Notes: generated from the sequence alone by a model not told the origin. Shown: positions 1-7,988, counted from the stretch's first letter. The stretch is DNA of 64,000 bases from JACJXF01 sp964349045 (GCA_964349045.1 CAYGFI010000004.1:1-64000); one strand, 5' to 3'. Numbers and translations are program-made.

Positions 1-75
1 TCAGTATGTTAGAAAATAAAACCGCACTAATTTTGGGAGGCGTCACAAGTCAGGAAAGAAATCGTTCCCTGAAAT

Positions 76-135
76 TATGACAAGCATATTTACTACATTT
101 ATGGTGGCGATGGTTTTTCCTGCTTAGGTAAAATC
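76..135 (+). pseudogene. RHS core fragment
   Basis: The frame starting at 76 reads YDKHIYYIYGGDGF. This matches the HYIYGGDG stretch found in the core of Bacteroidota RHS/YD-repeat proteins, just before the DHLGS motif. Nothing RHS-like could be followed on either side in the same frame. It is a decayed scrap, probably from the same ancestral locus as the pieces at 895 and 1852, though it duplicates the position covered by the latter, so at least two RHS copies once lay here. Confidence 0.5.
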
Positions 136-239
136 CGTGCTGCCGCGGGGATAAAATCATGAGCGATTATAACATTTTAAAACGGTATTATTTGAGCCTT
201 GATGATTTAGAAAAACGAAGTTGGACAGTACATATCCAT

Positions 240-274
240 AACAAAAAAGCCCGTAAAATCCGGGCTTTTTTGTT
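240..274. terminator. Perfect bidirectional hairpin terminator
   Basis: A 14-bp perfect stem (AACAAAAAAGCCCG paired with its exact complement at 261-274) encloses a 7-base loop. The GC core is flanked by A-run and T-run, so it could terminate in both directions. No intact gene remains on either side, which suggests it outlived the genes it served. Confidence 0.8.
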
Positions 275-473
275 ATAAAGTAGCAACATTCTTCTGTAAG
301 AAATCTTTTAACTTATTTTTAGTAAGCATAACATCGTATTCTAAACTTTATCCTCATAACAAGAAAATGTGTTTCAATGACCACCCAAATCCAGGAATTG
401 TTCCGGTACAGTGCCGGTAGTAAAAAACAAAAACGCCTGAATCCATTATAGATAAAGGCATTTTTTCATATTT

Positions 474-602
474 ACCAGTGAAGAAGAAAGGACAGTTATT
501 GAACTTTATTGAGTAGGATACAATGACAGGGATATTGAAATTAAAAATTATCGTACCTTTGACATAATTAATAAACTATCTCAACATGACCAGGAAAAAT
601 AA
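474..602 (+). pseudogene. Tail of an unknown protein with one in-frame stop
   Basis: The frame from 474 to the TAA at 600-602 reads as ordinary protein (TSEEERTVIELY, a stop at 510-512, then VGYNDRDIEIKNYRTFDI and on to DQEK). It overlaps the start of the next small ORF by 17 bases, as in tightly coupled gene pairs. No family was recognised. One internal stop and no upstream start indicate a decayed 3' end. It could also be chance, given its length. Confidence 0.35.
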
Positions 603-738
603 TAGCGTCAGAGAAAAGATTTTAAAGGGCTTAGACTTAGTGCACAAAAGGTTAATCCAGTCTAAAAAGGATCGCAACCTGGATATAGTTATTTCTGACA
701 ATGGCAAAATTGTAAGACTGCATGGGAAGAATTTATAG
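586..738 (+). CDS. Small basic protein, unknown
   Basis: A 50-codon ORF from ATG to TAG encodes a lysine/arginine-rich peptide: MTRKNNSVREKILKGL, then a KKDRNLDIVISDNGKIV segment that looks like a short helix followed by a beta hairpin. It is preceded by, and overlaps, the end of another frame, so the two may once have been a coupled pair. No domain could be named. The small size and the decayed surroundings make function uncertain, and it may itself be a remnant. Confidence 0.4.
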   Translation: MTRKNNSVREKILKGLDLVHKRLIQSKKDRNLDIVISDNGKIVRLHGKNL

Positions 739-894
739 TTTTTTCACCAGTGCAAAATCCAGGATTCATTACCACATTTTATCCGGTAAGATTTAATTAA
801 CATAAATACCATATTAACTGGTGCATAACTCTTGTGACACAGATAAAAACAAAAAGAAGAATAATCCCCTCCCGCTGCCAGACACAGGGACAAC

Positions 895-1104
895 CGGAGA
901 AACCTTACAGAGATATTCAGCTATGATAACCTGGGAAGACTCAGAGAAGTAAGCGGACCCTCGCCATTATCCATGGACTACGCCAATAATGGAAATATCA
1001 CAAGCAAAACTTCAGTAGGAGACTATTCTTATGGAACAAAACCTCATGCTGTAACCGGAGTTGCCGACTATCGGGTCAGGCAAAATCATGGGGTTATAAA
1101 TTAG
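895..1104 (+). pseudogene. RHS/YD-repeat fragment
   Basis: In the frame starting near 898 the sequence reads RNLTEIFSYDNLGRLREV, then NNGNITSKTSVGDYSYG and KPHAVTGV before a TAG at 1102-1104. These are diagnostic YD-repeat blocks (YDNLGRL, GNI.SKT.VG.Y.YG, PHAVTGV) from the 3' half of Bacteroidota RHS proteins, large secreted polymorphic-toxin shells. In intact members this block is followed directly by the segment now at 1852-2274. About 750 bp, including a toxin-antitoxin pair, now separates them. Confidence 0.8.
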
Positions 1105-1221
1105 GAAGTTACGGTGGTTTTGGCTATGGAACGCCTGGGGGCATTGCATTTTATATATTTCTAAATCTGAGTATTACAATTGGACTTTTAATATATAGGA
1201 GATATTATTTCTAAGAAATTA

Positions 1222-1248
1222 AAAAGCCCGGTGTAGTTCAGGGCTTTT
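1222..1248 (-). terminator. Hairpin terminator after the toxin gene
   Basis: An 8-bp stem (AAAAGCCC / GGGCTTTT) with an 11-base loop lies 3 bases beyond the toxin stop. Read leftward it is a GC stem followed by a T-run, the classic intrinsic terminator form. Confidence 0.75.
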
Positions 1249-1251
1249 CCA

Positions 1252-1584
1252 TTATAACAGATTTGCTTTTTTAAGCATCTCAAAAATTTGCTCTTTGGTA
1301 ATATTTTCAAGCTGGCTTTTATCGTAGATAAATACAAGATAGACCTCCTTATCTTCGGTAACCAGGTAAGTTATTACCCTTGCACCGCCAGACTTACCTT
1401 TCCCTTTGGAAGAAATGGCCAAACGAATTTTATAAACACCATGTCCAAGATTTATTCCGGTATCCGGGTTTTCGGTGAGAGTATTAATAAGTTCCTGCAG
1501 GTCGGCTTTCAGGGAAGGGTATTTCTTGTATAGCTTCTTGAAAAACCTTTTAAAATCAGGAGTTGGATATACACTATAGTTCAT
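1252..1584 (-). CDS. RelE/ParE-family toxin of a type II toxin-antitoxin pair
   Basis: The 110-residue product has the layout of a RelE/ParE-fold toxin: an N-terminal FKRFFKKLYKKYPSLKADL helix pair, a G-rich strand segment (GVYKIRLAISSKGKGKSGGARVI), then VYLVFIYDKSQLENIT and a C-terminal helix. Toxins of this fold usually cleave mRNA on the ribosome or poison gyrase; which one applies cannot be read here. The basic SSKGKGKSGGAR loop is typical of the subgroup acting at the ribosome. The gene overlaps the upstream antitoxin by 11 bases and ends in its own terminator. The pair lies between two RHS pieces on the opposite strand. It appears intact. Confidence 0.75.
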   Translation of the reverse strand: MNYSVYPTPDFKRFFKKLYKKYPSLKADLQELINTLTENPDTGINLGHGVYKIRLAISSKGKGKSGGARVITYLVTEDKEVYLVFIYDKSQLENITKEQIFEMLKKANLL

Positions 1585-1774
1585 TTAAAAAGTCCTTAGC
1601 CGATTGCTTTTCTATTTTACCTTCCTGCATCATTTTAACCTGGTTAAGGCTGTTTTGCAGTTCATACAACGATTTTTTGTCGGCTTCCGGCACTTCCACG
1701 TAATCCAGAGTTTTAATAAATTCAAGGAAAGTTTTGAATTTATTGTCTCGTATATTTAAAGTCAGTTGCTTCAT
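1574..1774 (-). CDS. Antitoxin partner of the RelE/ParE-like toxin
   Basis: The 66-residue protein starts at the ATG at 1774 (MKQLTLNIRDNKFKTFLEFI); a longer reading frame upstream begins with an unlikely hydrophobic stretch and was not chosen. It is small and charged, with a helical C-terminal tail (KMMQEGKIEKQSAKDFLNEL) of the kind that wraps the toxin. Its stop lies inside the toxin gene, so the order is antitoxin first, the usual arrangement. No clear DNA-binding motif is visible beyond the short N-terminal strand, which could form a ribbon-helix-helix dimer. Pairing by position is the main evidence. Confidence 0.65.
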   Translation of the reverse strand: MKQLTLNIRDNKFKTFLEFIKTLDYVEVPEADKKSLYELQNSLNQVKMMQEGKIEKQSAKDFLNEL

Positions 1775-2031
1775 ATTAAAAATATTTATGTCTTTACAAA
1801 AGTATGTAATTATGCGATAAAATAAAACCAATAATATCGGACCTCATTGTAATGGATTATTCTTATCCAAAAGAATTTCATTACATTTATCGAGGAGATT
1901 GGCTCGCAGTCATATTTAACCACAAGAACGGAACGGATAAAATATATTACATTCATTAAGATCATTTAGGTTCAATTGATAAGATCACAAATTCAGCCGG
2001 AAATGTGGCAGATAGTATGAGTTTTGATGCG

Positions 2032-2115
2032 TGTTCAGTGAAACACGGTTCTTGCGAGGCACGAGCGAAAACCGATGTTGAACTAATCCCGCCGAAGGCA
2101 CGAAGACGGGAGAGT
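2032..2115 (+). repeat. GC-rich hairpin-rich insertion in the RHS remnant (long copy)
   Basis: Twenty-eight codons replace the conserved Trp-Gly between SFDA and RRRNP, a net gain of 78 bp that keeps the frame. The insert holds short inverted repeats (GTGTT/AACAC, TCCCG/CGGGA) and a direct repeat (AGGCACGA twice), and is richer in GC than its surroundings. It resembles a palindromic small repeat of the REP/RPE kind, not RHS coding sequence. Confidence 0.5.
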
Positions 2116-2190
2116 AGAAGGAGGAATCCGGCTAACTGGACTTATAGCAATATTCCGGGATTGAAATTTTCAAGAGAATATACAGGACAT

Positions 2191-2214
2191 AGCCTGTCCC
2201 GCACAAGCGAGAAA
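2191..2214 (+). repeat. GC-rich insertion in the RHS remnant (short copy)
   Basis: Eight codons replace the single Glu expected in the YTGHEHL motif, a net gain of 21 bp in frame. The insert (TGTCCCGC, a 4-base spacer, then GCGAG) can fold into an imperfect hairpin. It shares the TCCCGC word with the longer insert 76 bases upstream. Confidence 0.4.
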
Positions 2215-2332
2215 CATTTACATCATAATCAGGAAGAGATATTATTATTGTTGCCAGAAATTGAGTTCGAATAAGCTAATCCCCACAAAACCCGGAAAAC
2301 TGTCTCATCGAAATTGCACTTTTAAAGAGTTT

Positions 2333-5300
2333 CTATTTATATTCATCCCAACTCTTAATCGATATTTCATCAATGCTCATTTTGCAGAATGCAATAATAA
2401 ATGCACTGGCAAGACGGGCATTGGTTATAAGGGGAATATTATAATCCACAGCGCTTCTACGGATCATATAATCGTTGGATAATTCTGTTTTTGTGAGGTC
2501 TTTCGGAATATTGATCACAAGATCTATCATTTTATTCTTCAGGTATTCAAGGGTATTGGGTTGTTTATCTTCATCCGGCCAATGCAAAGGTGTGGATTCA
2601 ATCCCGTTTAACTTCAAAAAATTATGAGTCCCGAATGTTGCAAAAAGGTTATAACCTTTCTCTCTGAGAAGCCTGCAACTATTTACCAGCTCTACCTTAG
2701 ACCTCATGGGTCCGGTTGATAAGAGAATATTTTTCTTAGGAATACGATACCCGGTTGAAAGCATAGCCTTGAGTACAGCGTCATAAAAATTATCACCTAT
2801 ACATCCTACCTCTCCTGTGGATGCCATATCTACACCTAATACCGGATCAGCCTGTTTTAGCCTGGAAAATGAAAATTGCGGCGCTTTTATTCCAATATAA
2901 TCAAGGTCGAAAATAGATTTGGCCGGTTTCTCAACAGGGACCTTAAGCATCACCTTGGTTGCCAATTCGATTAGATTGGTTTTTAATACTTTAGACACAA
3001 ATGGCATACTTCTGGAAGCTCGTAAATTACATTCTATTACTTTTATATCATTATCCTTTGCAAGAAACTGGATATTAAATGGACCTGTAATTTCAAGATT
3101 GGCAGCAAGCTGACGGGCAATCTTTTTGATTCTTCGTATGGTTTCAAAATATAGTTTCTGCGGAGGAAATACCATGGTTGCATCCCCTGAATGGACGCCA
3201 GCAAATTCAACATGTTCGGAAATTGCATAAGAAAAAAGCTCCCCTTCACGAGCCACGGCATCTATCTCAATTTCCTTTGCCTGCTCAATAAATTCGGAAA
3301 TAACCACCGGGTATTGCTTGGAAACATGGGCCGCCAGCTTCAGAAAATGCTCCAGCTCTTCATTGTTCGAAACTACATTCATTGCAGCGCCTGAGAGTAC
3401 ATAAGACGGTCGAATCAGGACCGGAAATCCAACTTTTTTTATAAATTCCGATATCTCAGCCATACTCGTCATTTCCTGCCAGCGGGGTTGATCGATACCG
3501 AGGGTATCAAGCAGGCTGGAAAATTTATGCCTGTTTTCGGCTTTATCAATTGAAAGCGGGGAGGTACCCAGGATCGGGACATTCTGATTATGCAAACGCA
3601 TTGCCAGATTATTAGGGATTTGTCCTCCCATGGAAACAATAAGTCCTTTTGGATTCTCCAGCTCAACAATATCCATTACTCTTTCAAATGACAATTCATC
3701 AAAATAAAGCCTGTCACAAACATCATAATCGGTACTTACAGTTTCAGGATTATAGTTTATCATAATTGAACGATAGCCCTCATCATTGACCGTATACAAG
3801 GCATTTACGCTGCACCAGTCGAATTCAACCGAGCTTCCGATCCGGTAGGCGCCTGAACCCAGAACAATCACCGACTTTTTATCCGTCAAAAATTCCACAT
3901 CATGTACACTCCCACTGTAGGTCAGATACAGGTAGTTGGTTTGGGCAGGATACTCAGCTGCAAGAGTATCAATTTGTTTTACAAAAGGTACGATCCCAAG
4001 TTTTTTTCTGTAATTTCTGACCTTTAACAACCCATCTTCCATATCCGATTCTTTAAGAACCAGCCTGGAAAGCTGAAAGTCACTGAATCCGGTTACTTTT
4101 GCTTCTTTTAAAAGTTCAACGGGAAGCGATTCGAGGGAATTGAATTTTTCGAGTTTATTTTTGATTTTATATATTCTCTCCAGCTTTTGCAAAAACCAGT
4201 TATCGATTTTCGTAAGATCATGTATCTTTTGAATGGAAAGTCCTTTTTCAAAAGCTTTTTCAATAACGAAAATTCTCATATCAGTGGGCTCATTAAGCTC
4301 TTTCTCAATGTCATCAAAGCTCAGATCATGATTACCTACAAAACCATGCATACCCTGGCCAATCATTCTGAGACCCTTTTGTATGGCCTCTTCAAAAGTA
4401 CGCCCGATTGACATAACCTCACCCACCGACTTCATACTGCTATCGATGAGTTTACTGACGCCAGTAAATTTATTTAAATCCCAGCGGGGTATTTTACAAA
4501 CTATATAATCCAAAGAAGGTTCAAAGAATGCTGAAGTGGTTTTGGTAATTGAATTCTTTAGTTCATGCAACCCGTATCCTAAAGCTAATTTAGCTGCAAC
4601 AAATGCAAGAGGATATCCGGTAGCTTTTGAAGCAAGGGCGCTGGAGCGCGATAAACGCGCATTAACTTCAATAACACGGTAATCCTCTGATTCAGGATCT
4701 AGGGCATACTGAACATTACATTCTCCAACAATTCCGATATGGCGGATCAGTTCAATGGCAATTTTCCGAAGTTTATGATATTCACTGTTTGACAGTGTCT
4801 GTGAAGGGGCAACAACAATGCTCTCACCGGTATGAATACCCAGAGGATCGAAGTTCTCCATATTACAAACCGTAATGCAGTTATCATATTTATCCCTGAC
4901 AACTTCGTATTCAATCTCTTTCCATCCTTTAAGCGACTCTTCTACCAATATCTGATCAGAATATGAAAAAGCTTTCCGGGCTAATTGATCTAATTCTTCC
5001 ATATTATAACAGAAGCCACTCCCCTGTCCGCCTAAAGTATACGCGGCTCTGATAATTATAGGAAACCCGAGCTCTCCGGCAGCTTTTTTGGCCTTATCAA
5101 TTGTAGTAACCGCTATACTTCTCGGGGTTGATACCTGTATCTCATTGAGCTTGTTTACAAATTTTTCGCGGTCTTCCGTATCAATAATCGACTGAATAGG
5201 AGTACCTAAAACCCTGACATTATTGTCTTTTAGAATGTTATGCCTGAAGAGTTCAATTCCGCAATTTAAAGCAGTTTGTCCACCAAATGAAAGCAGAATA

Positions 5301-5548
5301 CCATCGGGTTTTTCTTTTTTTATGACTTTTTCTACGAAATATGCAGTCACGGGAAGAAAATAAATTTTATCGGCTATCCCTTCACTGGTCTGTACCGTTG
5401 CTATATTGGGATTAATCAGGATGGTTTCTATACCTTCCTCACGAAGCGCTTTCAGAGCTTGCGTACCAGAATAGTCGAATTCTCCGGCTTCACCAATCTT
5501 GAGGGCTCCTGAACCCAGGAGAATAATTTTTTTAACAGATTTATCCAT
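2333..5548 (-). CDS. carB: Carbamoyl-phosphate synthase, large subunit
   Basis: The 1071-residue protein makes carbamoyl phosphate from bicarbonate, ammonia and two ATP, for arginine and pyrimidines. Both ATP-grasp halves are visible. The first begins GSGALKIGEAGEFDYSGTQA and carries RAAYTLGGQGSGF and EVNARLSRSSALASKATGYP. The second begins GSGAYRIGSSVEFDWCSVNA and carries RPSYVLSGAAM and ECNLRASRSMPFVSK. The C-terminal MGS-like allosteric domain starts near residue 930. Length is normal for the family. The gene is divergent from argR across a 124-bp region with paired ARG-box-like sites. Its glutaminase partner carA is not adjacent but 22 kb away. Confidence 0.97.
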   Translation of the reverse strand: MDKSVKKIILLGSGALKIGEAGEFDYSGTQALKALREEGIETILINPNIATVQTSEGIADKIYFLPVTAYFVEKVIKKEKPDGILLSFGGQTALNCGIELFRHNILKDNNVRVLGTPIQSIIDTEDREKFVNKLNEIQVSTPRSIAVTTIDKAKKAAGELGFPIIIRAAYTLGGQGSGFCYNMEELDQLARKAFSYSDQILVEESLKGWKEIEYEVVRDKYDNCITVCNMENFDPLGIHTGESIVVAPSQTLSNSEYHKLRKIAIELIRHIGIVGECNVQYALDPESEDYRVIEVNARLSRSSALASKATGYPLAFVAAKLALGYGLHELKNSITKTTSAFFEPSLDYIVCKIPRWDLNKFTGVSKLIDSSMKSVGEVMSIGRTFEEAIQKGLRMIGQGMHGFVGNHDLSFDDIEKELNEPTDMRIFVIEKAFEKGLSIQKIHDLTKIDNWFLQKLERIYKIKNKLEKFNSLESLPVELLKEAKVTGFSDFQLSRLVLKESDMEDGLLKVRNYRKKLGIVPFVKQIDTLAAEYPAQTNYLYLTYSGSVHDVEFLTDKKSVIVLGSGAYRIGSSVEFDWCSVNALYTVNDEGYRSIMINYNPETVSTDYDVCDRLYFDELSFERVMDIVELENPKGLIVSMGGQIPNNLAMRLHNQNVPILGTSPLSIDKAENRHKFSSLLDTLGIDQPRWQEMTSMAEISEFIKKVGFPVLIRPSYVLSGAAMNVVSNNEELEHFLKLAAHVSKQYPVVISEFIEQAKEIEIDAVAREGELFSYAISEHVEFAGVHSGDATMVFPPQKLYFETIRRIKKIARQLAANLEITGPFNIQFLAKDNDIKVIECNLRASRSMPFVSKVLKTNLIELATKVMLKVPVEKPAKSIFDLDYIGIKAPQFSFSRLKQADPVLGVDMASTGEVGCIGDNFYDAVLKAMLSTGYRIPKKNILLSTGPMRSKVELVNSCRLLREKGYNLFATFGTHNFLKLNGIESTPLHWPDEDKQPNTLEYLKNKMIDLVINIPKDLTKTELSNDYMIRRSAVDYNIPLITNARLASAFIIAFCKMSIDEISIKSWDEYK

Positions 5549-5590
5549 TAAGAAGTATGGCTGAATATTATACTATAATATAAACTGCAT

Positions 5591-5598
5591 CAAAAATA
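5591..5598 (-). promoter_or_regulatory. Candidate -7 element of the carB promoter
   Basis: Read leftward this is TATTTTTG, an exact match to the Bacteroidota TAnnTTTG element, 42 bases before the carB start. No TTG was found at the usual -33 distance, so the call rests on the -7 box and position alone. Confidence 0.4.
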
Positions 5599-5618
5599 GA
5601 TAAAAAATTCAGATAAAA

Positions 5619-5648
5619 TTGGTTTTTTTCAAACATAATGTATATTTT
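5619..5648 (+). promoter_or_regulatory. Candidate argR operon promoter
   Basis: TTG at 5619-5621 and TATATTTT at 5641-5648 are separated by 19 bases, close to the Bacteroidota -33/-7 arrangement (TTG, about 19-21 bases, TAnnTTTG; the last base differs). The -7 box lies inside the first ARG-box-like palindrome, so a bound repressor would block it. Confidence 0.45.
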
Positions 5649-5673
5649 TACATTTTATTTGTATAATTATACA
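5639..5673. promoter_or_regulatory. Paired ARG-box-like operator between carB and argR
   Basis: Two sites of the form TGTA-N6-TACA lie at 5639-5652 (TGTATATTTTTACA) and 5660-5673 (TGTATAATTATACA, a perfect palindrome). Their centres are 21 bp apart, the spacing of double ARG boxes bound by ArgR hexamers in other bacteria (two 18-bp boxes and a 3-bp gap). The second overlaps the A of the argR start codon. Direct control of argR itself, its operon and possibly carB is inferred. Confidence 0.65.
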
Positions 5674-6149
5674 TGAAGAACAAAAGTGAACGTTTGGAGG
5701 CTGTCAGAAGGCTGATTGGCAGGAAGAAAATATCCAGTCAGGAGGAGTTGTTAAAGCTTCTGGTTGCTGAGGGTTTCCAAATGACCCAGGCTACACTTTC
5801 ACGTGATCTTCGATCCCTTAAAGTCTCGAAGATGCCTGATGAGGACAACTCCTATATTTATGTTCTTCTGGAACAGGAAATCCGCACCTCACCTGAAATC
5901 AGATCCGGATTTCCCCTGAATGGATTTTTATCTATGCAATTTGCCCAGGGGATGGGGCTTATCCGCACTTTACCGGGATTTGCCAGCGGCATAGCTTCAG
6001 CGATAGATACTATGAATATCAGGGAGATAGCCGGAACCATCGCAGGTGATGATACCATTCTTTTAATCCCGAAGGATGGATCGAAGAAAGATGTTATTAT
6101 TACCAGGTTATCCGGAATTATTCCGGGTATGAGATCAAAAATAATATAA
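5673..6149 (+). CDS. argR: Arginine repressor ArgR
   Basis: The 158-residue protein is an ArgR-family hexameric repressor that uses arginine as co-repressor. The N-terminal winged helix (residues 1-75) includes RLIGRKKISSQEELLKLL and the recognition segment TQATLSRDLRSLKVSK. The C-terminal oligomerisation and arginine-binding domain ends with the hallmark GTIAGDDTILLIPKDG, whose Asp-Asp pair contacts arginine. It is the first gene of a tightly spaced rightward operon (7 bases to the next gene) and is divergent from carB. The palindrome overlapping its start codon points to autoregulation. Confidence 0.95.
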   Translation: MKNKSERLEAVRRLIGRKKISSQEELLKLLVAEGFQMTQATLSRDLRSLKVSKMPDEDNSYIYVLLEQEIRTSPEIRSGFPLNGFLSMQFAQGMGLIRTLPGFASGIASAIDTMNIREIAGTIAGDDTILLIPKDGSKKDVIITRLSGIIPGMRSKII

Positions 6150-6156
6150 AAGGAAA

Positions 6157-6747
6157 ATGGAAAATATAATCATAAAATTTGCCGATACTTCCGATCTGGT
6201 ATTTGTAGAAAAGGTTAAAGAAGCGATTTTAAAAGCTTCGGAGCAGAAAGGAACCGGTATCGCGGTTCGTTCGGCCGAATATATAACCGGAAAAATACTG
6301 GAAGGTAAAGCCATTATGGCTAAAACACGATCCGGTACCTGGGCAGGATTTTGTTATATTGAATCATGGGGGCATAACCGTTTTGTTGCGAACAGCGGAC
6401 TCATTGTAGATGAAAAATTCAGGGGTAAGGGTTTGGCAAAAGCCATCAAGACAAAAGCATTTGAACTTTCGCAAAAACTATTTCCCGGAGCAAAACTCTT
6501 TGGAATCACTACCAGCCTGGCGGTGATGAAAATCAACTCCGAACTCGGTTATAAACCTGTAACTATTTCTGAACTTACTGATGATGAGGAGTTTTGGAAA
6601 GGTTGTCAGACCTGTCCCTATTACGATATCCTGGTGCGTACCAAAAGGTCACATTGTCTCTGCACGGCTATGCTCCTCGATCCGGCAGAACTCAAAACAG
6701 AAAAAAAACAGCCGGATAAAGTAAAAAGCAAATCTATTCTGACTTAA
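6157..6747 (+). CDS. GNAT acetyltransferase of the arginine cluster
   Basis: The 196-residue protein is a GCN5-type N-acetyltransferase; the acetyl-CoA loop is seen in GLIVDEKFRGKGLAKAIK (R/Q-x-x-G-x-G/A form). Homologues sit between argR and argG in several Bacteroidota and are thought to supply the N-acyl group of arginine intermediates (an ArgA-like role); that role is inferred from position. The C-terminal part carries a Cys cluster, CQTCPYYDIL followed by HCLCTAML, which could bind a metal. The gene is 7 bases after argR and 24 before argG, so it is almost certainly in the ArgR operon. Confidence 0.75.
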   Translation: MENIIIKFADTSDLVFVEKVKEAILKASEQKGTGIAVRSAEYITGKILEGKAIMAKTRSGTWAGFCYIESWGHNRFVANSGLIVDEKFRGKGLAKAIKTKAFELSQKLFPGAKLFGITTSLAVMKINSELGYKPVTISELTDDEEFWKGCQTCPYYDILVRTKRSHCLCTAMLLDPAELKTEKKQPDKVKSKSILT

Positions 6748-6771
6748 AGATAATCCTGAAAATTAATTTTT

Positions 6772-7977
6772 ATGAACAAAAAGCTTGTGCTGGCCTACAG
6801 CGGAGGATTAGATACATCATTTTGCACACATTATCTCAGTACCCAGGAGGGTTATGATGTTCATACTGTTTTTGTCAATACGGGAGGATATAGCGTAGAG
6901 GAACTTAAAGCGCTTGAGATAAAAGCATTAAAATTTGGCGCCGTAAACCATCAAACTATCGATGCTACTGATGATTACTACAATCATTGTATTCGCTTCC
7001 TGATCTATGGCAATGTGATGCGAAACCGGAATTATCCCATTTCGGTAAGTTCGGAACGGAGTTTCCAGGCTCTGAAAGTAATAAATTACGCCCGCGATAA
7101 GGGAATAAATACTATTGCTCATGGTTCCACCGGCGCCGGAAACGATCAGGTACGTTTTGAAGCGATATTTCAGGTAATGGCCCCGGAAATTGAAGTTATT
7201 GCACCCATCAGAGATATGAGACTCAGCCGGGAACAGGAAATTGATTACCTAATAAATGCAGGGCTCGATTTTAATTTTGAAAAGTCAAAATACAGCATAA
7301 ATCAGGGTTTATGGGGAACCAGTGTAGGTGGGAGAGAAACGCTAACCTCAGAAAAAGAACTCCCTGATGAGGCGTTCCCCGTTAATAATATTAAACAGGG
7401 AACGGAAGTGGTGGAAATTGAATTTCTTAACGGCGAACCTGTCAAAGTCAATGGAAAAAGCTTCAGTAACCCGGTTAAACTGATTCAGTATCTTGAATCG
7501 CTTTCGTCGGTTTATGCAATAGGAAGGGATGTTCATGTCGGTGAAACAATAATCGGCATTAAGGGAAGGATCGGGTTCCAGGCATCAGCCGCTTATATCC
7601 TGATAAACGCTCACTATTCGCTCGAGAAACATGTGCTTTCAAAATGGCAGCAACACTGGAAAGAGCAACTCGGGAACTGGTATGGAATGTTTATTCATGA
7701 AGGATTGTTCCTGGAACCGGTAATGCGCGATATTGAGAATTTCCTGATCAGCAGTCAGAGAAATGTAAGTGGTAAAGTATTTGTCCGTTTACGTCCGTTT
7801 GCAATGAATGTAACCGGCATAGAAACATCAAAAGATCTGATGAACTCCGGATTTGCAAAGTATGGCGAAGAAACCGGAGCCTGGACAGGTGAAGACGTAA
7901 AAGGGTTTACAAAAATCTTTTCCAATCCCATGAAAATATACTATACGGTCAATAAACAGGAAAAACCCAAAATTTAA
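6772..7977 (+). CDS. argG: Argininosuccinate synthase
   Basis: The 401-residue enzyme joins citrulline and aspartate using ATP, the penultimate step to arginine. The N-terminal PP-loop is clear (LAYSGGLDTSF). Later motifs are NTGGYSVEE, AHGSTGAGNDQVRFE, the APIRDMRLSREQEIDYL segment, and NQGLWGTSVGGRE. Length fits the family. It lies inside the argR operon, 11 bases before proC. In Bacteroides-type clusters argC and argD usually follow here; both are absent. Confidence 0.96.
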   Translation: MNKKLVLAYSGGLDTSFCTHYLSTQEGYDVHTVFVNTGGYSVEELKALEIKALKFGAVNHQTIDATDDYYNHCIRFLIYGNVMRNRNYPISVSSERSFQALKVINYARDKGINTIAHGSTGAGNDQVRFEAIFQVMAPEIEVIAPIRDMRLSREQEIDYLINAGLDFNFEKSKYSINQGLWGTSVGGRETLTSEKELPDEAFPVNNIKQGTEVVEIEFLNGEPVKVNGKSFSNPVKLIQYLESLSSVYAIGRDVHVGETIIGIKGRIGFQASAAYILINAHYSLEKHVLSKWQQHWKEQLGNWYGMFIHEGLFLEPVMRDIENFLISSQRNVSGKVFVRLRPFAMNVTGIETSKDLMNSGFAKYGEETGAWTGEDVKGFTKIFSNPMKIYYTVNKQEKPKI

Positions 7978-7988
7978 TATTACTAATT

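Larger units (their letters stand above)
1..1251. other. Gene graveyard at the left edge
   Basis: No intact gene longer than about 50 codons is visible here. The stretch holds RHS/YD-repeat scraps, a perfect hairpin terminator, a broken reading frame followed by a 50-codon ORF, and otherwise unassigned AT-rich sequence (about 275-473 and 739-894). The leftward frame just before the terminator at 240-274 reads a short lysine-rich tail ending near 277, perhaps the end of a lost leftward gene, but it is too short to call. Confidence 0.6.
1852..2274 (+). pseudogene. RHS core C-terminal remnant with one stop and two in-frame insertions
   Basis: The frame from the ATG at 1852 reads EFHYIYRGDWLAVIFNHKNG, then DKIYYIH, a TAA at 1957-1959, DHLGSIDKITNSAGNV, SMSFDA, and after an insertion RRRNPANWTYSNIPG and REYTGH. 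This follows the conserved end of the RHS core (HYIYGGDGLA, DHLGS, SFDAWGRRRNP, WTY, YTGHEHL) block by block. The final GRMYDP segment is lost. Two GC-rich inserts interrupt it without shifting the frame. A single stop plus loss of the toxin tip makes it a pseudogene. Confidence 0.8.

Noticed and set aside
159..278. A 39-codon frame (MSDYNILKRYYLSLDD...) near the left edge
   Set aside because: It reads through the perfect terminator hairpin at 240-274 and has no support beyond length.
277..345. Leftward lysine-rich tail ending just before the terminator
   Set aside because: Only about 24 codons with stops upstream; too short to call a gene, though it may be the end of a lost one.
421..465. 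Possible terminator AAAAACGCCT ... AGGCATTTTTT
   Set aside because: The stem has a mismatch inside its core and a long loop; no gene ends there.
3043..3261. Leftward frame inside carB in another phase, and similar shadow frames inside most large genes
   Set aside because: Fully contained in well-supported genes, with no family features.
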